Assembly (NCBI GenBank): GCA_029339195.1
Contig: JAPTJF010000547.1
Span: 1-38,124 of the forward strand
Length of the DNA: 38,124 bases
From: Micractinium sp. NFX-FRZ
Taxonomy: Eukaryota > Chlorophyta > Trebouxiophyceae > Chlorellales > Chlorellaceae
Direction: 5' to 3'
Both the position numbers and the translations under genes were made by a program. Below, in pieces: positions 1 through 8,570 of this stretch. Under the pieces are notes generated by a model. That model did no database searches. It was not told the DNA's origin and worked only from the letters and a program-made list of their open reading frames with translations. Every line of letters begins with the position of its first letter. Position 1 is the first letter of the stretch.

Positions 1-901
1 GAGGCTTCGTGTCAAATTTGGGCCTTCACGAACATAGCATAGGGGTCAGGGGGGAAGGGAGGGTAGGGGGGAGGGGGGCTGGACGCCTCCTGGCAATGTA
101 CCGGGTGTACCCCTCAGGGGGGTGAGGGGGATGAAGGGTAGGGGGCAGGGGGGTTGGACCCCTCCCGGCCACCAGGCCCCTCGGGCACCGGACTTTCCTC
201 CCGAACCGGCACAGCTTTCTGCGCTCCAAACGGCTCCAATTGGCTCTTCAGAACAGTGCCATCGGCCAGAATGGCGGTTCCTGGCGTCCTTGAAGGGCTA
301 CCTTGGGTAGAGGCCAAGGCCGAGGAGCATGCGGGCATGGCAGACACTCCCCACACCCGCATAGTCTTTGTTCAGTTTGCGGGGGGACAGGGTGGGGCCG
401 GCAGGGTGATGGCGCGCCTCAGGCCGGGCAGCAGCTTCGGGGTGTTCAAGGCGGTGGTGGCGGCGGCGGCAGACCTGGCCCCGCCCGGCTGCGGGCCGCT
501 TAGTGGCTACCTGCTCAGCTTCAAGATGTATGAGGAGCTGTCACTTGTGCACAACAACATGTCATATGATGATATGCTGGCTGTTGTGCCCGCTGCAGTG
601 CTATAGCGGCACGCCCCGCCCCGCCTGCGCCCCCGTCCCCGCCCACACAACGCATGCCCCTCAATGCACGTCCTTTCAAGTTTTTAGTTCTTCTTTAGGA
701 ACCCAGGCCTAGTTGTAATATACATGCTGCACCAGGGTGGTGGGGGTGGGGGGTCTGTGGGTGGTGGGTAGGGGTCGGGGGGGCGCACCCCTCCTGAAGA
801 CCATGGGCATGGGGGGCAGGGGGGCTGATGGGAGTTAGGGGCCAGGGGGTCTGGAACCCCCCCTCTATGTTCGTGAAGGCCCAAATTTGACACGAAGCCT
901 C
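1..901. mobile_element. G-rich element bounded by an inverted repeat (non-autonomous, cut by the window edge)
   Basis: Bases 1-36 (beginning GAGGCTTCGTGTCAAA) are the exact reverse complement of 866-901, so about 0.9 kb lies between inverted termini. Just inside both ends are G-rich tracts on the plus strand (about 40-170 and 735-860) with related motifs of the form G-run, then (C/T)TGGA or TGGAAC, then a C-run. No transposase is visible inside. The left terminus touches the first base of the window, so the real repeat may be longer and any target-site duplication cannot be checked. A DNA-transposon-derived non-autonomous element is the simplest reading. A chance fold-back between two separate insertions is possible. 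Confidence 0.55.
154..606 (+). CDS. Unrecognised ORF inside the inverted-repeat element, possible captured gene fragment
   Basis: A 150-codon open frame on the plus strand lies wholly inside the inverted-repeat element. The first third translates low-complexity DNA and looks non-coding. From about residue 55 the composition becomes protein-like (…RIVFVQFAGGQ…, then GVFKAVVAAAADLAPP, then FKMYEELSLVHNN) and runs to a TAG stop at 604-606. I do not recognise a family. No intron or upstream exon is evident. It may be the 3' exon of a gene fragment carried by the element, or a fortuitous frame. The start codon is not supported. Confidence 0.25.
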   Translation: MDPSRPPGPSGTGLSSRTGTAFCAPNGSNWLFRTVPSARMAVPGVLEGLPWVEAKAEEHAGMADTPHTRIVFVQFAGGQGGAGRVMARLRPGSSFGVFKAVVAAAADLAPPGCGPLSGYLLSFKMYEELSLVHNNMSYDDMLAVVPAAVL

Positions 902-1056
902 CCATAGACAAACAGAACAGCACAACAAGCGCAGCTGTCCTTCGCGCAAGGGAACACGTGAGCCTACCACCTTGGCTGCCTCGCAGCTGTCTCCCTCTCT
1001 GCTGGGCATGCTCACGCACCTTACAATCTTGGCACGACAAGCCAGACAAAAGCACC

Positions 1057-1061
1057 TTACA
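1057..1061 (-). promoter_or_regulatory. TGTAA polyadenylation signal for membrane-protein copy 1
   Basis: TGTAA on the minus strand, 25 bases after the stop at 1086. This is the usual green-algal poly(A) signal. A second one lies at 1021-1025. Confidence 0.45.
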
Positions 1062-1085
1062 GAGCTTCACTGCGTGCATTCAACT

Positions 1086-2939
1086 TCAAGGCCGGAAGTG
1101 CCGACCCGGCCCCAGCAGCAGGGCCTGCAAGACTGCCAGTGACACAGGCAGCATGAGCACAGCTGTCACCTTCCACATGGGCGGGAGGCACAGGGCTGCC
1201 CACTGCACATGCTCTCCAGGCGGCAGCGCCCCATGCGGCAGGGACAGCACGAACTCTTTCCTCGCCGTCACCTCCCAGCGGTGCACCATCATGCAGGGCA
1301 GCAGGCACAGCCAGGTGATCTGCGGGGCGTGGGGAGGGAGCGAGCGATCGCACGGTAGATGATGTTCGGGAGAAGTTATGTTCAGGCTGTCCACTCAGGG
1401 CCGGTTGGCAGCGGGGGCAGGGGACTGAAGTATGCAGGGGGACCTCCGCTTTTAGGTGAGCTTGAGATCTTCGACACGCATTTTAGGTTGATAGGATTGT
1501 AGAATGCGCAAGGCTCCTCAACGTGGACTGCACGGACTGGACCCTGCAGCCAGGCGCACATTCAGCAGCCTCTGCCAGCCCCTGCCGCCCCGCTTGTGTG
1601 CGCCCCTGCTCCCCCTTGCCTGAACCCAGTGCGCCAGCAGGGTGCAGGGGTTGTGGCCTGGCGAGAGCTCCGCGCTGGGCAGCGGCACCGGGGAGACGAG
1701 GGGGCACTGGGCAAGCCAGGTGGCCAGCCTGCACGTTCCAGGGGTTGAGAGTTAAATGCCGCTCATGTTAACAGCGCATTGCCAGCTGTGCATCATTCGA
1801 CAGTGCGTCCGCCGCCGCACAGCTGACCCTCCCCACCTCTCTCACACACACCCTCACACCACAGACCTCCCTGCTGCCAGCAGTGCTCACCTCGCCAGGC
1901 TGTCGTGCGGAGGGTGGTCGGAGCTTGGCAGGTCGTAGTAGTGTGCGCAGACGTCCCTCACCCTCCACATAGCCATTGCCACTGCCGCCATTTGATGGGC
2001 GGTGCTACTCAGGGGTTCAAGCATGAAGCCCAGAGGCATGGCAAGCAGGCTGAACGTGCGCGAGATGAGCAGCAGGTGGCCGGCTGCCTGCCAGGTGCCC
2101 TGCCAGGGGGCGGGGGCGTCTGCCAGGTGTGACCCCATGCCGGTGGGGCTAACCAGGAAGGCGAGGCGCACCAGCAGCACGACGGCCAGGCGGTGCCTGG
2201 GGGTGGGGCAATGGGAGGGGAGCAGGGGCCCACGTGAGTTGGCAGAGCTCTAGAGAGCAGATCTGGGAGAGAGCTCTAGGAGAGAGCTCTAGGGAGAGCT
2301 CTGGGGGAGAGAGAGCGGTTAGATCTAACCACACACGTGAGCTGCGGCTCGCACAGCGTACTGCCCAGGCTACTCGACCGGTCTGCACTCGCACGACCAG
2401 TGACTCCCCAGCCTGGGGTGAGCTTGCAGGCAAGGCTGAGCCTGCACCCAAGGCTGAGCCTGCACCCAAGGGATGCCCGGGTGATTATTTCTGCAGTGGC
2501 GCCTGGGCCCGCCGCGCACCCCTCGCTGATCAGTGTTCGAGTGGCTTTGGTGGAATGTCCAGCCATGCTCACCGGGCATAGAAGTGCAGCCCCCTCAGCC
2601 GGCTGAGAGCGAGCGGCAGCGCGCAGCACGCCCCCACACTAACAATGCGCAGCATCAGCGCCAGCGGGCAGGGCCGCGCGGCCGCCAGGCGCGCCAGCCA
2701 GACCAGACCGCAGCAGACCAGGAGTGTGCCGACATACACGTCCTGCTTTGCAAGGAAGGCCCGCCTGCAGGGCGGAGGGTGCACGAGTGGATGCAAAGGA
2801 GTCATGCTGGGGAGAAGGAACCGCCTGCTGCTCAGCGCCTGCTGTGCCCGCTGCCAAACCACCGGCGCCCCTGCCCTCCGCCTGCTTGCCTGTGCTCTTG
2901 ATACCGGGCCTCCACCTGGCAGCTTCCAAACCGCGGCAT
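1086..2939 (-). CDS. Multi-pass membrane protein, tandem family copy 1 (unknown function)
   Basis: Five exons, about 2890-2939, 2573-2764, 1892-2197, 1626-1734 and 1086-1319, give 296 aa. The ATG is chosen because similarity among the three copies begins exactly there (MPRF…VEA.YQ). Hydrophobic segments lie near residues 26-45, 50-69, 83-97, 117-142, 220-235 and 268-290, so six or more membrane spans are likely. Conserved signatures include FLAKQD in exon 2, LSPGHNPC in exon 4 and HRWEV in exon 5. Introns 1 and 4 start with GC (AG|GCAAG). TGTAA signals on this strand lie at 1057-1061 and 1021-1025. I do not recognise the family; no catalytic motif is visible. Copies 2 and 3 follow upstream in the same orientation. 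Confidence 0.75.
2230..2475. repeat. Short tandem repeats in intron 2 of membrane-protein copy 1
   Basis: Two adjacent tandem arrays. At 2246-2310 the motif GAGAGCTCTAGG recurs (SacI-like palindromes GAGCTC about every 15 bases). At 2430-2470 a unit of about 18 bases, AAGGCTGAGCCTGCACCC, is repeated in tandem. Both fall between exons 2 and 3 of the copy 1 model and do not disturb coding sequence. Confidence 0.6.
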
Positions 2940-3493
2940 TGCTGCTGTTATACGCGCGGTTGGAGCAAGCCAGCCAGGCGACGGTGGTTGGCAGCGGCGA
3001 GAGGCACAACAGCGGCGGCACTGCGGCAGACGGCAGCAGTGCCAGTGGCGATGCCGCTGCTGACTGAAGCTGCCCGCCCGCTTTTCTAACCCAGAGCTGA
3101 GCTTCCTCAGCTGCTAGTGACGCGAGCGTCCCGAAGTGAGCGAACCGGGCGGCAGCAATCAACCGAAGCACCGATCAAACCGAGGCGACAAAAGGTTGGC
3201 TCCTGGCACCGGCCCCCCCATCTCAAAGCCAGTCTCGCCCCACTCAGTTGCAGGCGGGCGATGGATCTCAGAGGCACCAGATGCCAGCTGGCACCGAGCT
3301 TCCAGCCAGCTGCTGTAACACTGTGCCTGTCCTTCTTCGGTGGTCGCTTGCAAAACAAACGTGTGCTGAAGCACCACAGAGAGGGGAATTGCAATGATTA
3401 CACGACTTCATGTGTGTGTGTGTGTGCACTCGGTGTTGACCGCAGAGCAACCTGACCCACTGCCGCCTGGCAACCTGATCCACTGCCGCCTGG
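2940..3493. other. Spacer between membrane-protein copies 1 and 2
   Basis: This stretch holds the putative promoter of copy 1 and the 3' end of copy 2. It includes a TGTAA on the minus strand at 3398-3402 and a (TG)n microsatellite at about 3410-3427. A frame open on the minus strand through about 2940-3170 has no counterpart in copies 2 or 3 and is probably 5' untranslated. No other gene is seen. Confidence 0.5.
3398..3402 (-). promoter_or_regulatory. TGTAA polyadenylation signal for membrane-protein copy 2
   Basis: TGTAA on the minus strand about 92 bases after the stop codon at 3494-3496. Confidence 0.4.
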
Positions 3494-5031
3494 TCAACTC
3501 CCAGCCAGCGCTCCGGCGCTGCCGCCGCCGCCGCTGTCCACGCCCGCCGGCCCCACCAGCAGCAGGACTTGCCACACTGCCAGTGAGAAGGGCGGCATCA
3601 GCAGGAGAAGCGCCTGCCACATGGGCTGTGGGGAGAGGTCTTCCCACCAGGCACGCTCCTGCCGAGGCAGTGCTCCGGGTGGCAGTGCAAGTGCAAACTC
3701 CCTGCGTGCCTGGACCTCCCAGCGGTGCACCATCATGCACGGCAGCACGCACAGCCAGGTGACCTGCGGGGATGGTGGCAGCAGAGAGCTTGCCGATGGC
3801 TGGGAACCCAATGCTGCAGGAAAGCTGAAGAAGATGGGTGTGCCGGCCCTGGCTAGGCAGCAGCAGGCAGGAAGGCTGGTCACTGCTGGCCACCCAAGTG
3901 GCCTTCTGTTGCAGGGCTGCCCTGCTGCACATACTCGCCCCTGCCTGCCTACTGCCCCTCCTCACCTGAAACCAGTGCGCCAGCAGGGTGCAGGGGTTGT
4001 GGCCTGGCGAGAGCTCCGCGCTGGGCAGCGGCACCGGGGAGATGAGGGGGCACTGGCCCAGCCAGGTGTCGAGCCTACGTGTCATGTTTCATTGCGCAGG
4101 TTGTGTTAGCCTGTGTGCTGTGCACAATGCTTGTCCAGGGATTTCGCAACGAACTAATCAAGGCAACCCACCCTCTCCTAAAGCGATGTGTGCCAGCTCA
4201 CCTGGCCAGGCTGTCAGGGGTCTGGTGCTGGCGCCCATGCACGTAGTGGGAAGAGCAGGCGCCCTGGGCGCGCCACATGGCCAGTGCTGCAGCCACCACC
4301 TGGTGTGCCACGGTGCTGAAAGGATCAAGAATGAACCCCAGAGTCGCAACCAGCGGGCTGAAGGTACTTGCGATGAGCAGCAGGTGGCCGGCGGCCTGCC
4401 AGGTTGCCCTGCTGCAGTGAGGAAGGCTCTGCCAGGCGTGGGCCCAGGCCTGTGGAGCTCGCCAGGAACATGAAGCGCAGCAGCAGCACGACGGCCAGGC
4501 GGCACCTGCGGGTGGGGCAAACCCGGGCGGCAATGGGTGGGGGGCAGCGGCAGCAAGTGCACCAGTTGATCACATATTTACAAGGTTCCCAAGGAGGGAT
4601 GCTAGTTTTGGCTGTCCAGTGCCAGAGACGTGCTGCCATCGCGTGGCATGCTCACCGTGCGTGGCTGGCAGCCCCCTCAGGCGGCCGAGCGCCAGCGGCA
4701 GCACACCGCAAGATGCTGCCCCTGCAATGCGCAGTATCAGCCCGACCGGGCAGGGGCGCACGGCCGCCAGGCGCGCCAGCCACACCAGCCCGCAGCAGAC
4801 CAGGAATGTGCCGACATACACGTCCTGCTTTGCAAGGAAGGCCCGCCTGCAGGGCGGAGGGTGCACGAGTGGATGCAAGGGGCGGACGTGGGAGCGGGGC
4901 AGGCACAACAGCTGGTGCCACAGGCAGGACACCAACCCACCGCGCTGACCGCCCCGCCCGCCTGCCCGCTGTTTCACTTGCCTGTGCTCTTGGTAGCAGG
5001 CCTCCACCTGACCGCTGCTGAACCGGGGCAT
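3494..5031 (-). CDS. Multi-pass membrane protein, tandem family copy 2 (unknown function)
   Basis: Five exons homologous to those of copy 1 give 307 aa. The first exon begins with ATG at 5029-5031 (MPRFSSGQVEACYQEH); the last ends at 3494. Exon 2 is one base shorter than in copies 1 and 3 at its end (about 4645-4660). Exon 3 has a one-base insertion near 4410 (GGGCAACC versus GGGCACC). The two shifts cancel, so the frame is restored. The roughly 35 residues between them (GAAWPSCCCC…) replace a hydrophobic segment that the other frame would still encode (VVLLLRFMF). Intron 1 uses a GC donor (AG|GCAAGT). The tail is longer than in copy 1 and Gly/Ser-rich. It is either a functional diverged copy or an early pseudogene. 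Confidence 0.68.
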
Positions 5032-5767
5032 GCTGGCAGAGTGAAGCGGGTGCAGGGTGTGCTGCCAACTGATGCTCAGCTGGTCGGGAGGGTGGCAGCT
5101 GCCGGGCGGCGGGTGGCGCGCCGCGCGGCTTCCAGCAGCCCTTGGGTGCCCTCGGCAAGGAGAGGGGTTCCCTCTAGCGCCGCTGCGACGGATGTCTCGG
5201 CTGCTGCTTGCAGCAGGGCGGCCGAGGGTTGCTGGCTGCCCCTGCAGGAGCGGGCGCTTTTGGAGACTTGGCAGCAATGCCCAACGGGGGGAGCTTCCTC
5301 CAAAGTGGAGGGTTGCAACAAATTGCGCTCCCATTTGTAATGCTCCACCAACAGGCAGCTGCGGCACGAGCAGCGGCGGCGGCCGCCGCCAGGGTAAAAG
5401 CTGCCAGCCTGCTCCGCCTGGTGTGAAATCAGACAAACGTGTGTGTTGTCATTATCTCGTGATCCTGATAAAGATGCCAGCCCTGCCCACATCCCAAATG
5501 CAGCGCTGCAGCATTGCTTGGCAGAGCGGGACTGCCGCCCTTCTCCGCCACGCCCTCTTGCTGTTCACCCCTCCCTTGTCTTGCAGTCCTGCAGTGCAGC
5601 CAGCTGTTTACCACAGCGTCACAGCATCATGTGCTTGTAAATGCATGCTTACAGAGCCAACAATCTGCGCAGCGGCGATGCTGCACTGCAGCCACGCATC
5701 ACGCCAGGTGTGTGCCGCCACGCTGCCTGCTGCTCATGCCTCAGCCGCCTCCACCCAAACTCGCTCC
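5032..5767. other. Spacer between membrane-protein copies 2 and 3
   Basis: Contains the putative promoter and 5' leader of copy 2 and the 3' end of copy 3. A minus-strand frame stays open from 5436 into copy 2, but it shows no similarity to the corresponding region of copies 1 and 3, so I do not take it as coding. A minus-strand TGTAA is at 5649-5653. Nothing else is recognised. Confidence 0.45.
5649..5653 (-). promoter_or_regulatory. TGTAA polyadenylation signal for membrane-protein copy 3
   Basis: TGTAA on the minus strand about 115 bases after the stop codon at 5768-5770. Confidence 0.4.
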
Positions 5768-7765
5768 TTAGCGAGGGCCCGCTGCGCCCACACTGCACCA
5801 GCTCTGCCCCGCGCCGCCCCCGCCGTCTTCCCCGCTGCTGCCGCCCTGCGACAGCACCAGGATGCGCCACACCGCCAGCGACAGCGCCGGCATCAGCAGC
5901 CCCAACAGCTGCCAGGTGTTGGGAGTGGCGAGGCCTGCCCACCACAGCCGTTCCTCCAGAGGCAGGGCCTCATGGGGCAGGGACGCCACAAATTCCTGGC
6001 GGGACGTCACCTCCCAGCGGCAAACCATCACGCAGGGCAGCAGGCACAGCCAGCAGATCTGCGGGCAGGCAGAGGTCATGCAGGGAGGCCTGCGCCGTTA
6101 GCTTGCCATGCACGTGAATGCGCAGGAAGGGATGAGTTCCGCTGTGCGCACTCACTGAACGTGCACCACGCCCAGACCACTGGCCCGCTGCCCCCTGCCC
6201 TGGGCGGCCAGGCCGGCTTCCACCCTTGCCTCCCTGCCCATGATGGGCCCCCATCACCTGGAGCCAGTGCGCCAGCATGATACAGGGGTCCTGCTCGGGC
6301 GAGAGGTCGGCGGGGGGCAGCGGTATGGGTGATACCGTGGCGCAGTGGCCCAGCCAGGCGCCGATGCTGCAAGGGCAGGAGGGTGGGAGGTGGAGGGGGT
6401 GTGCAGCAAGGCTTGCGGTCGACCAACCAAGCAACCAAGTAAACCCTGCCAATCACACGAAATCAACCTCGATCGACTGGCCAATGAAAGCCCAACGAGC
6501 ATGGCGACCTGCCGCATTGTGCGTCTCGGTCCCAAGCTGCCCAGCGCTGCCACCCCTCCCCCCACTGCCACCCCTCGCCCCCAACGAGCAAAGGCCTAGC
6601 CCGGCCCGGCGGGCGGCCCCTTCTGGAAGCCCGCCGGGCGGCCCGCGCCCTGCGCCCGCAGCTCCTCTGTCACGGCCCAATCCCCGGCAGCACCTGGCCA
6701 GGCTCTCTCGCGCCGGCGCCTGCTCCAGGTAGCAGCAGGAGCAGGAGGCGCGCACGCGCCACATGGCAGCCGCCGTGGCCACCACGTGCAGCGCTGCGTT
6801 GCCGAGGGGGTCCAGAGGGAAGCCCAGAGACGCCCCCAGCAGGCTGAAACCTCCGGAGATGAGGAACAGGCGGCCCGCCGTGTGCCACACGCCTACCCCC
6901 GGGGAAAGTGTGGCGGCCAGGTGGGAGCCTGCCGCCAGCGGGGACGCCAGGAATGCGAGGCGCACCAGGAGCACTGCCCGTAGGCGGCACCTGCCACGTG
7001 GATAGGCAAGTGGTTGAAGGGGAGGAGGAGGTAGTGGGTGGGCGGGAGGGAGCAGGGCACGGGAGCATAGGATAGGACGGGGCCAAGCAGAGTGGGCGGG
7101 GGCCATCATGTGTGTTTGTTTGGTGGGTGCCTGGGCAGCACTGCCTGTGGCAGGCTGTGCCTGCCCATCTTCCTGCCCACCAGGCTGGCAATGCAGAGCG
7201 CCGCCTCGCAAGGCTCACCGAGCGTACCGGCGCCTGCCCAGGACACGCCGCATCAGCGGCGGCAGCAGGCAGCAGGCTGTGACAGCTGCCGCACGCAGCA
7301 TCAGAATGGGTTCCAGCGGGGCTGTGGCCGCTAGGTGTGCCAGCCACACCAGCCCACAGCAGCCCAGGAAGGCGCCGGCGTAGCTGTCTTGCTTGGCCAA
7401 GAATTCCTGCCTGCAGCGGGGAGGAGGGGCGGGCTTGTGGAGCGCAACACGAGGTGCCGTGCCTGAGCACTGCCAGCGACGAAGAAGTTGAGCGGGCACA
7501 TGGACGGGCTGCAGCCCCGCTTCGCTGTCCAAGCACCCCGCTTTCCACCTGGCCGTCATGCCAGGAGTTAGCTTGTGTTTGCCTGCCGCTGCCCATGGCA
7601 GCACTGCCGCAGCGCTCGCACAGGGAAGGGAAGGCAAGCGGGCGCGCGAGGTGCCTGCCCGCCTGCCCAGTGCGCTGCATCCTTTCCTCTGCCCACCCCA
7701 GAGCCCTGCCCTCACCTGCCCGCTTGGTAGCAGGCCTCCACCCAATCATTGCTGAAGCGTGGCAT
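5768..7765 (-). CDS. Multi-pass membrane protein, tandem family copy 3 (unknown function)
   Basis: Five exons with the same phases as copies 1 and 2 give 312 aa, from ATG at 7763-7765 (MPRFSNDWVEACYQAG) to the stop at 5768-5770. An in-frame stop at 7808-7810 just upstream supports this start, unless an upstream exon is spliced in. Conserved signatures are QEFLAKQD (exon 2), WRVR (exon 3), LSPEQDPC (exon 4) and VCRWEV (exon 5, where copies 1 and 2 have HRWEV). All donors are GT here, including intron 1, which is GC in the other copies. It is the most diverged copy. The C-terminal tail is Gly/Ser-rich. The topology is again six or more predicted membrane spans. The function is unknown. Confidence 0.72.
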
Positions 7766-8570
7766 GCCTGCCGCTGTTGTTGAAGGAAACTGGGGAGGAG
7801 GCGGAGCTCAGGGGACGCAGCTCGGGGGAGGGCGGAAGTTGGCAGCGGTGGCTGCCGCCGGTACTGGCAGCCGCGCGATTCTGCAGTGGGCGGCAGCGTC
7901 ACAAGGCGGCGCTCTGGCCAGTTGGAGGCAGCCGCGCTCGCAAATGAAGCTGCAGGCCGCCTCCTGATCCGGCCAAGGCTTGGGGCGGAGCGCCTTGACC
8001 TCCACGGCGCCCGCTGCTGGGGGCGAACAATTCGGCCGCGCACCTGATTGGGAAGAATTCACCGAGCGTTCCTGGTGAATCTCGATGCCGTGCTGCACAG
8101 AATGCCCACACACAGGGGCCCTCCTGCCCGGCGCCACCTGGCGCTGTCGTCATTACAGCAGCTTAAGTTGCTGGGCAGCATTGCTGATTTCCAGCCCTGA
8201 TCACGAGGCACTTCATTTACCTGCAACGCTTATTACAAAGTGATATATGAATCGAGGGGGGCTTAATGAAGTAGTCATGTCAACAAGCAATGAGTGGCGA
8301 AGGTGGTGGAGGAAGAGTGCAGTGCCCTCGTGGGAACGCGGCAAAGACAGAGAAGCGGAAAGGAGGTGGTGCCACGAGGAGCGAAAGCATGGCGAGGGAG
8401 AGGCGTCCACACGTGCAGCACCAGTGTCGCTTGTCAGCCAGCTCGACAGGGGGAGGCAGGCCGTGCCAGCCAACTGCACAGGTGCACTGAAGCGTGCGCG
8501 GCGTGCACCGCTGCAGCTGCTTCCTGCCTGCCTGCCTGGCCGACTGCAAGCCACTTTCTGTCCGTCCCTT
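7766..8570. other. Intergenic: copy 3 upstream region and VTE4 3' untranslated region
   Basis: Lies between the start of membrane-protein copy 3 and the stop of VTE4, both on the minus strand. Long minus-strand frames at 7808-8137 and 7899-8153 look compositional, not coding. The region 8170-8290 is AT-richer than the surroundings and carries the likely VTE4 poly(A) signal. No gene is supported. Confidence 0.5.
8233..8237 (-). promoter_or_regulatory. TGTAA polyadenylation signal for VTE4
   Basis: TGTAA on the minus strand about 335 bases after the VTE4 stop codon at 8571-8573, in an AT-rich patch. Confidence 0.45.

Noticed and set aside
2569..3171. 200-codon minus-strand frame as the first exon of membrane-protein copy 1
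   Set aside because: It runs through intron 1 and is out of phase with the conserved MPRF start shared by the three copies.
4570..5436. 288-codon minus-strand frame giving copy 2 a 135-residue N-terminal extension
   Set aside because: The extension has no match in copies 1 or 3; copy 3 has a stop just upstream of the equivalent ATG.
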